Source of the DNA: Triops longicaudatus
Taxonomy: Eukaryota > Arthropoda > Branchiopoda > Notostraca > Triopsidae
Direction: 5' to 3'
Length of the DNA: 64,000 nucleotides
NCBI GenBank assembly: GCA_022885665.1
Contig: JAGQDJ010000173.1
Location: 62,001-126,000 of the forward strand
Of the stretch, positions 57,610 through 64,000 are shown piece after piece. The notes under the pieces are model-generated. The model saw nothing but the letters and a program-made list of their open reading frames with translations, did no database searches and was not told the DNA's origin. Every line of letters starts with the position of its first letter. Positions within the stretch are counted from its first letter, which is position 1. The position numbers and the translations under genes are program-made.

Positions 57610-59218
57610 GGTGCACTCTTTAAAGGTAAGTTCTTGAGCTGCACGGGTCAAATACCGATTGTGACTCCGAATACCTTCGAGCTCACCTTGGTTGATGAAA
57701 CTCTCAACACCTAACTGGGGTCCGTTCTGTGAAATGGAACAACTTTTGGTGGCGGTAGAGTAGTTTAGTTGTCCATGTGCATAGAGCTGTTAATAACACA
57801 AAGATTTCTTCAGCATTTCATTTTTTGATATGCACAAGGCCCTTTTTGGTGAAGACACGTCTTGCCATTGGTGGAAATAAAGGGCCGGAGTGGTTGCATA
57901 GTTTCGGTATTGGTAGTTGTTGATGAGTCGAGAGACCACGATTTTGTCGCCGTAAGCATTGTTTTCTCCGAAACGTAGACAGAACCGGCTTGACCAGTTC
58001 GCTTTGCCAGAATTCACATGGGAGTGTGTAATGTACATGTGTGCTTCATAGCCGGTTCACGTGTAAAGAAGCTTACGTGACGAAGAAGAAGGCTCGTAAG
58101 AGGCTCAAGTGGAAGATCTGTAGGGAACGCAGCCTCAACTACGTGGCTCCCAAAAGGGCCATCAGGGATGCTAGCGAACTAGCATAATTATGACTTAGCC
58201 CTAAGTTGTCTACTTCTCTTGGATAGTATAGTTGTTCTCCTTGAACAAAACAGGAAGTTTACGTACTACTTTTTTTTTTGTTTTAAATTCTTCACCGCTC
58301 TTGTTTTCCTGTACAATATAGCAACTCGATATTACAAAACGGAGCAACAAAATGATTACGGAGCTTACAAAAAAGTTAAATAAAAGTGGCTTTTATCACG
58401 CCGACACTTAGGAACGTTCAGCTTGTTAGATTTTAAATTCTACTTTGGGTACTGTATCTAGATAAACTCCCAAAATACAGTAGAGAATGTAATTTGGAAT
58501 TCGAAAATTAAAAGAGTGCATGTTTTTTTTCCAAAAATGCGCGTAGTTTGGAAATGTATCTACTTTTATTTTATGTGAGTTTTCACGACTGCGTTTTAAG
58601 GAATGTCAAATTTCGTTCAAAGTAAGGGTGGTCAAAAACAACAACAAACTTTCCCTCGGCTTGACAGCATTGCGTAGTAGAAAACCTGAGCCGGAGTTAG
58701 CGCTTCGTGATGGACGCAAGACACACTCCAACGCCTTTTAATGGAAAATTATAATGAAAGGTGCTACTGTTTTAAATAAAATAACGAATACAGCTTACGA
58801 CACAGCAGAACTTTCTAACTTCTACTATTTCACCCTTTAAAATCTGTAATGCGCAATGCCGTTGGAATCACTGATTCATCTTACGTGTTGTTTGTTCGAG
58901 CATCACGGATATGCAATGTTGTGTAAGAGTACTTACAGTGTTGCTGTAATTTAGTGGTGCTGTTGGCCTTTGGAATGACTAATTGTTACACTTTTTAGTT
59001 ACGCACGTCTATAGTGCAGCTGGAAAGAAGAAGAACCATTTTGTTAATTCTGCATGTGAAATGATTGTCAGTTTTGCGACACTTCTCCTGAATTCGTACA
59101 GCAAAAGGGGAATCAAGGCGAAATTATGGCACGGAAGAGATTGTCAATAACACAATGTTAGACCAGATAAACGAGGAGAAATTCGAGCACTAGAAAGAAT
59201 TTATGCGGTTTTGATTCC
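57610..59218. other. TAT 5' region and intergenic DNA
   Basis: Begins with the probable TAT 5' UTR (open to an acceptor at 57786/57787), followed by the EVH1-like fragment on the minus strand (57793-58038) and, on the plus strand at about 58,030-58,187, a lysine/arginine-rich open stretch (KKKARKRLKWKICRERS) ending in TAA. No gene could be assembled from these. The rest, 58,190-59,218, shows nothing recognisable. Confidence 0.4.
57793..58038 (-). other. Open fragment with EVH1-like wording, status unknown
   Basis: From ATG at 58038 the frame is open for 81 codons to a TAA. The middle part, DKIVVSRLINNYQYRNYATTPALYFHQWQD read in two halves (DKIVVSRLINNYQYR and NYATTPALYFHQWQD), resembles the core of EVH1 domains of Ena/VASP and Spred proteins (VV..., Y, AT, FHQW-D). 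No splice sites or further EVH1 exons were found. It could be a decayed exon, an exon of a gene lying in the TAT upstream region, or chance. Confidence 0.25.
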
Positions 59219-59221
59219 TTA

Positions 59222-59447
59222 AGCGTGATTTCCACTTGCAATGATTGAATGCGCTACCCACAATCAAATTCCTACATTCATACTTTGAAGGCAGGATTCG
59301 GTTTCCAAACGCTTCATAGCTGTATGATAGCAGGCTAAGACCCCTATGCAAGCAAGCATTTTGTATAGCGACTTCTGCCTTCAAGTAGTGAATGTGGAAT
59401 TTGATTTGAGCAAAGCGGATTCAATGATGGCAAGTGGAAACCACGCT
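59222..59447. mobile_element. PIF/Harbinger-like MITE, foldback, TTA target duplication
   Basis: The 226-bp element starts AGCGTGATTTCCACTTGC and ends in the complement of AGCGTGGTTTCCACTTGC. The inverted arms stay alignable for about 70 bases (ATTGAAT, CAAATCAAATTCC, GAAGGCAG), so most of it can fold back. TTA lies directly outside each end (59219-59221 and 59448-59450), the 3-bp duplication typical of PIF/Harbinger insertion. No coding capacity. Confidence 0.75.
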
Positions 59448-59450
59448 TTA

Positions 59451-60310
59451 AGCGGGGTTCTCACAGGCTATCATCGGACTCGTTGTCCATGATCGGTCCA
59501 AATTCACACCTTGAGGGCAGGAGCGGCTGTCCAAAAAATCGAATCGCGGATGACAGAACGCTATCAAATTAGTCTTGAGTTTGGATCGTGTGAACGCGTT
59601 GGTCGCGGCGACAGCCTGCATTGCAGTTATTGAAAGTTTTTGTACATTGAGTAGTTTTATATTTTAAACTGTACAAGATTATTATGTTAAGTTTTACATG
59701 CAGTCTACTTACATTGGACATGATAAATGTAACTAATTTTTCATATTTTATATGATTGCAATGTTGCATGCTTGAAAACAACAACGAAGCAAGGTACAAC
59801 TGAACGTTATCGTTTAGTGCGGTTTTCAGAAGTACTATTAAATATAATACCTGGTAAATTGTTTTCTAGTTTAGCAGTGGCGTCGTGCACTTAAAATTTT
59901 TTTTTTTGGGGGGGGCGATTTTGCATTTCTCTTAATAAAAGAGTTAATGAGTTATAAATGAGTTTTAAATGATACCTTTTTTTCAGGATGGCAAAAATTT
60001 TGGGGGGACCCGGGCCCCCCCGGCCCCAAATGGCACGACGCCTCTGTAGTTTAGTACGCTTTATGTAGTGTAACCAGACGATAATTTGTAACAATAAAGA
60101 GAGTAATACAATGTTTGCGTAAAGAATGTTTTATGGCGATTCAGGCTATAACCGGGATCACCGCGATCATACAATCCAAATTAAAACTTGTTTTATAGCG
60201 TGCTATCACCCGCGATCCGATTTTTTGGATAGCCGCTCCTGGTCGCAAGGTGTGAATTTGGACTTCTATCATGGATAGCGAGTCCGATGATAGCCTGTGA
60301 GAACCACGCT
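59451..60310. mobile_element. Second TTA-flanked long-TIR element, 860 bp, non-autonomous
   Basis: Its left arm (about 59451-59570) and right arm (about 60195-60310) are inverted copies of about 118 bases with high identity. Shared blocks include GGTTCTCACAGGCTATCATC, GGACTCG, TCCAAATTCACACCTTG, CAGGAGCGGCT and TCCAAAAAATCG. TTA flanks both ends (59448-59450, shared with the neighbouring element, and 60311-60313). The outermost AGCG(T/G)GGTT resembles the neighbour, suggesting the same superfamily. No transposase is encoded, and a hAT-like MITE is inserted inside. Confidence 0.75.
59875..60046. mobile_element. hAT-like MITE with 8-bp target duplication
   Basis: A 172-bp element with terminal inverted repeats CAGTGGCGTCGTGC and GCACGACGCCTCTG (one mismatch). 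It is flanked by a perfect 8-bp direct repeat TAGTTTAG (59867-59874 and 60047-60054). The CAGTGGCG end and 8-bp duplication are diagnostic for the hAT superfamily. G/C-homopolymer stretches lie just inside both ends. No coding capacity. It sits inside the TTA-flanked element at 59451-60310. Confidence 0.9.
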
Positions 60311-60918
60311 TTATCGGGTTGCGTTTTATCTACGTTGAGTCTACCTCGCGTAAAGAATGTCGGTAACGGAAATAGAGCACAATGTGGACTCCGGTGACTT
60401 TTAGCGAGTATAATCAAGTTCTTTAATTCTTTAAATCACAAATATTCACATATTTTACTTATTTACTTAGTGAGTTGCGGATATCTAGGAGGTAAAACCA
60501 ATAAGCTGATGCGTTAAAGCGTAAAATGTGTGTGCAAAATTTACCAAAGACAAAATAGTCAATATTGCGTAAAAAAATTAATCTGATTTTTGCGTGTTTC
60601 TTGGAAAGGAAATCTATTATCTTCATAATAAAAAATCAATGCATACTTGTATTAAAAAATTAAAGGAGACAAAAAGAAAAAAAACTGTCTCTTTGGAAGT
60701 AGCGTAGTAGCCAAGGCCGTATTTAGGGGGGGGGGGGGTATGTGGAGTTGACCCCCTCGGGAAAGGTTGACTTCCTAATGGGGAAGATAGGGAAATTCCA
60801 AATGTCCAAAGAAGTTGCATATGGCTTATACTTATTTATCTTTTACTCCAGCGAATCTACTGTAGTGCTTCGAAATTGCGCTTTTTAGAGCCAAAGTAGG
60901 TGTCCTAGTGTCGAAAGA

Positions 60919-60984
60919 AAGGAATAGTATGTACAATTGAGTTATAAGTATGTACAATTAAGGAATAATATGTACAATTGAGAC
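60919..60984. repeat. Three-copy tandem repeat, about 20-bp period
   Basis: Three imperfect copies of a unit containing ATATGTACAATT / GTATGTACAATT, with GTACAATT at about 60,931, 60,952 and 60,972. Confidence 0.7.
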
Positions 60985-61444
60985 CGTGCTTTATGTAATC
61001 GTCACCAAAATTTTACGAAATTTCCTATTGCGTAAAAATGAAACCGCGTAAAACGAGACCGCGTAAATGGGGGAATCACTCTGTATTCTAATGTTGGCTG
61101 CTTTAGTATAGCGTCTTCGGTACACGGGCAATCGTTCAATGCCTTGCGCAAGTAGCGCCACTAAAAGGGAAGTTAGTCAGAACAAGCTTCCATACAAGAC
61201 CGTAGAGGAGCGATGGGACTGTTGACAAGTCGAACAAACTGTACAAGAATCATAACTTATAAACTACAAACATTTTCGAAATGTAAAAAGTCAAGCACTT
61301 AGTGAATATGACGAAGATCACCTGATTCGTCCAAAAAGCCTGAGGTATAAATAAAAAAAAACTAAATTGGATCTCTTTTTGTAAGAAATGGATCCTAGGC
61401 TTTTCATTGTCACGTTTACGATAAATACTCGAAAATTGTGCGTA

Positions 61445-61612
61445 GGTGCGTACAGCGTGAACCACAGAATGACACACTGAAAGCTCAGCCTTAAGGATTC
61501 ATAAGTAAACTTACAGGAGTCTTGGAATGTCAGAAGAGGCCCTTTGGTACGGTTTGGACTGAAGCATTTTTGACCGCTAGTCGTTTGTTGCGCAATTGGC
61601 AAAATAAAGAAA
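61445..61612 (-). repeat. Dispersed repeat, copy 2
   Basis: The reverse complement is similar to 28,088-28,250: it shares TTTTTCTTT, GCGGTCAAAAA, GCTTCAGTCCAA and a diverged tail. Class unknown. Confidence 0.55.
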
Positions 61613-62010
61613 AACGGATTTTTACACTAGTAGAATGGTAGATTCCATTAATTTACCATTCATTCATGTTCCCTTCATTTACATTATACCTGCAAGTTTT
61701 CATAAATATCTCCCAACTTCATGTACTTTCCTTAAAAAGTTTATCTGTCAACTTTCCTATGGCAAAACACACGTCCATATCGCCCCACCCCCTAGTCCAT
61801 ACTTTTTAACTGGCAACTCGTTGTGTACAACTGGAATAGCCTCCAGTTTTCATAGACGTTTGGTCGTATTTTTCGTCTTCATGAAGCATTCTATACCTCA
61901 TTTGATACCCAAAATACTACTCCATCTGATAAGTATAATTTTTTGCTAAAGTTTTGTATGCATGTGAGGTGAAAAATAAAGAAACAGAAATGTGTTCATA
62001 TTGTCCTTTC

Positions 62011-62136
62011 CAGGGGTTTTTAGAGGTTTCGAGGGTGGGCGGGGGGTTGTCTTCTTTTTTTAATTGAGATTTTCCCTATCCTCCTTATTATAAAACAACA
62101 GCTTGGGGGTGGGGGATAAAAGCCCCCTAAACCCTG
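62011..62136. mobile_element. Short inverted-repeat element (possible MITE)
   Basis: CAGGGGTTTTTAGAGG at the left faces CCCCCTAAACCCTG at the right, an imperfect terminal inverted repeat enclosing G-rich and T-rich sequence of about 126 bp. CAGGG ends suggest a hAT-like family, but the flanking 8 bases do not match, so the insertion is old or the class is different. Confidence 0.4.
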
Positions 62137-62888
62137 GATATGACCTTGGTTATAACTGCTTACTCTCCGGGTCTTACGCAAGTTTATAACGTTTTCCTTC
62201 CTTTGCTCCGGAGGACGCTGCTCTTTTTGCCATGTTTCTTCTTGCGAACAATCAAAAGGTTTGTTTTACTGAAGCTTCTACTTCTTAATGTGATAATACG
62301 AAATTAACATGAAAACAATAAAACTGATCGCGTTATCCCTCCAGAACTAGTAGACATTTCTTTAACTTTACCTTTGCCGCGTGGTTTGCTCCAGTACTGA
62401 TTAAAATGAACAGAGTACCCTAAATTGTGTAAAAAATACTTACGCTTGGTGAGCGGTAGGCTCTTCAGAACACACGCTGAAAATTGTCTTAAAATAAATA
62501 TTTTTTTTTAAATTGATCTTCACTGAATTTTTTCCTTTCCAGCGATTTTGGATAAACGAATAGCTGAAGCGTAGAAAGCTCGGCGTTAGTTATGTATCAA
62601 TTCCTTGGGGTTTTATTACTCAACGTTTCTCAGCTTCATATTTTACGCAAATTGATGCTGAAACATTTTTGACAAGGAAAAAAGATGTTCTGACAAACTA
62701 TTCGTTAGTAACTGACTTATTTTTGTTGGAAAAATGGTTGATGGTGTTGAGGACTTTTCTAACACGGGGATGGGGTATCTAGATCGGAGGGTAAGTCCAA
62801 TTATAGAGTTTCAAATCATGCAACGTGAAAACGCGAATGTAAATTGCGAACAAACGATTAATACAGACGAAAGCATAATGTTGAGAAA

Positions 62889-62894
62889 TTTATT
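62889..62894 (-). terminator. Poly(A) signal of VPS28
   Basis: TTTATT on plus (AATAAA on minus) 37 bases after the VPS28 stop codon. Confidence 0.7.
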
Positions 62895-62930
62895 TCAGCA
62901 GATATAGGAATTTATATGTACAAAAAGCAA

Positions 62931-63738
62931 TTAAGCAGCTTGGTGCAAAACTTTGTTAAACGCATTGTAAGCCGTTTCCAAATCAAATACTAATTGTCGA
63001 ACTTGTATTTCGCTCAGCTCGTCTGAAGCTTGCATTGCGCCCATGGTCCGTAGCCAGCAGGAAACTTTTTCCTTTCCCTCAAAATCAGCTGGTAAAATAC
63101 TTAAGCGACCCATGGAATCTGCCAGGTCACGTAGATCAGGCTGGAGTTCGTCCATGGCGCGTATGTCAAGGCGCAATTTATCCATTGTGGTAATAAATAG
63201 CTACAAAAAGGAGTTAAATAGTTTTAAGACAGCTTGTTTTGCAAACAATAATTACAGAAACGGTATCAGCAATTAACTTGCTGGTGTTGCCTTGATCATC
63301 TTTAATGGTAATCGGCCTGTCTTCTCTGATTCTTTCCATGGCAGCTGGGCAATCCAACTATGAAAGCGAAACCAAATGAGAAACTAACTATTGATAAGCG
63401 AGGTGGCTTAATTTACCTTAAAACGCTTGATAAACGTTTCCAAGTCAGGAAACTCATCGCCTTGCACTTGGCGAAAGGCTGATTTATACTGGACAAGCAA
63501 TTTCGAACACGCAGCTGTGTATTCCTTCGGTGTGACACAATCTTTGATATAAGCCTTTTCTAGGCATTGCAAAGTGTTGATAACAGCGTACAAATCAGCC
63601 ATATTATCATACCTAAAATATAAAAGATCTGGCTAACACCATGGTAAATATGATATTATTTCACTTTGTTGTTTACTTCTCTCTTTCACGGGCATTCTTG
63701 TACAGTTTAGCTTCTTCGTTCAGTTCCGCTCGTTTCAT
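62931..63738 (-). CDS. VPS28: Vacuolar protein sorting-associated protein 28 (ESCRT-I), 4 exons, complete
   Basis: VPS28 is a core ESCRT-I subunit that binds TSG101/VPS37 through its N-terminal half and ESCRT-II through its C-terminal four-helix domain, acting in sorting ubiquitinated cargo at endosomes. Exons 5' to 3': 63738-63677, 63612-63417, 63357-63256, 63200-62931. Phases close to 209 residues (human 221). Conserved blocks: EEAKLYKNAREREKYDNMADLY, LEKAYIKDCVTPKEYTAACSKLL, YKSAFRQVQGDEF, CPAAMERIREDRPITIKDD, LFITTMDKLRLDIRAMDELQPDL, LPADFEGKEKVSCWL, ASDELSEIQVRQL, FDLETAYNAFNKVLH. The start is the only in-frame ATG of exon 1 and gives MKRAELNEEAKLY, lacking the poorly conserved first dozen residues of the human protein. 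Confidence 0.96.
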
Positions 63739-64000
63739 TGTTGTGATACTGTCCCACGTAAAAATGGTGTAGCATCACTGGGCGAATGACTCATCCAGAA
63801 ATTTGAGTAAGAATAATGTTAACTACTAGATGGCGTGAGGGGCACATTCCTCTCAATTATTTTTGATGAACCGGCTTGGTGTGGGTGTAACCTGACAATG
63901 CAGCTTCGTCACATGCTACATTGGTTAGGTGACGAGCGCATGGTGTGATGTAATCCCTGGTGGAGTTTTGTACAGTGACTTTCTATAGTGTTTATTGTAT
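63739..64000. other. VPS28 upstream region
   Basis: Presumed promoter/5' UTR of VPS28 on the minus strand. No coding exon or clear core-promoter element could be identified before the window edge. Confidence 0.35.

Larger units (their letters stand above)
60314..62888. other. Intergenic DNA between MITE nest and VPS28
   Basis: No gene recognised. Contains a G14 tract preceded by CCGTATTTA (about 60,717-60,740), a three-copy tandem repeat at 60,919-60,984, the minus copy of the dispersed repeat (61,445-61,612) and a CAGGGG...CCCTG inverted-repeat element at 62,011-62,136. Confidence 0.4.

Noticed and set aside
1..64000. CRISPR array, phage, operon or prokaryotic island
   Set aside because: No regularly spaced repeats; genes are intron-containing and animal-like throughout.
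1..64000. Intact LINE, LTR retrotransposon, transposase or endogenous virus
   Set aside because: No long open frame other than the annotated genes; no reverse transcriptase, integrase or transposase motif noticed.

Overview
The window is nuclear DNA of an animal, most probably an arthropod. Every recognisable gene is a eukaryotic gene split by GT-AG introns of about 47 bp to several kb. Intergenic DNA is AT-rich and holds degraded miniature transposons, homopolymer tracts and degenerate GTTAAG/GTTAGG-type repeats of the kind common in arthropod genomes. The species cannot be named from sequence alone. I see no rRNA, convincing tRNA, CRISPR array, virus or intact transposase.

Layout: 0.1-4.1 kb holds BOP1 (+, 12 exons). 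8.4-10.3 kb holds a seven-finger C2H2 transcription factor of REST/charlatan type (-, one large exon). 10.3-18.9 kb is non-coding with strand-asymmetric C/T-rich blocks. 18.9-23.3 kb holds the heat shock transcription factor (-, 9 exons), divergent from WDR89 (+, 9 exons, 24.7-26.4 kb). 30.6-31.4 kb holds a small secreted Reeler-domain protein (+) and 32.2-33.4 kb the nuclear poly(A)-binding protein PABPN1/Pabp2 (+). 33.7-36.2 kb may hold a small unrecognised gene (+). 36.9-37.7 kb holds the NEDD8-conjugating enzyme UBE2F (+), whose 3' end converges on the complex I assembly factor NDUFAF6 (-, 37.9-40.3 kb). 42.7-48.9 kb holds a SAM plus CCHC zinc-knuckle protein of the ZCCHC14/ZCCHC2 family (+). 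49.9-57.6 kb holds tyrosine aminotransferase (-, 11 exons). 59.2-60.3 kb is a nest of three MITEs. 62.9-63.7 kb holds the ESCRT-I subunit VPS28 (-).

Exon boundaries were set by reading splice sites and checking that the phase closes across every junction. Ten genes could be assembled into uninterrupted reading frames of near-expected family length. The neighbours do not form an operon or a pathway: they are mostly conserved housekeeping genes (ribosome biogenesis, stress transcription, mRNA polyadenylation, neddylation, complex I assembly, tyrosine catabolism, endosomal sorting).

I did not find an obviously new biological system. The best leads are a Reeler domain split by a Thr-rich mucin-like insert, an unassigned three-exon small gene, the MITE nest with readable target-site duplications, a 17-bp perfect hairpin next to a second hairpin, and an EVH1-like coding fragment upstream of tyrosine aminotransferase.
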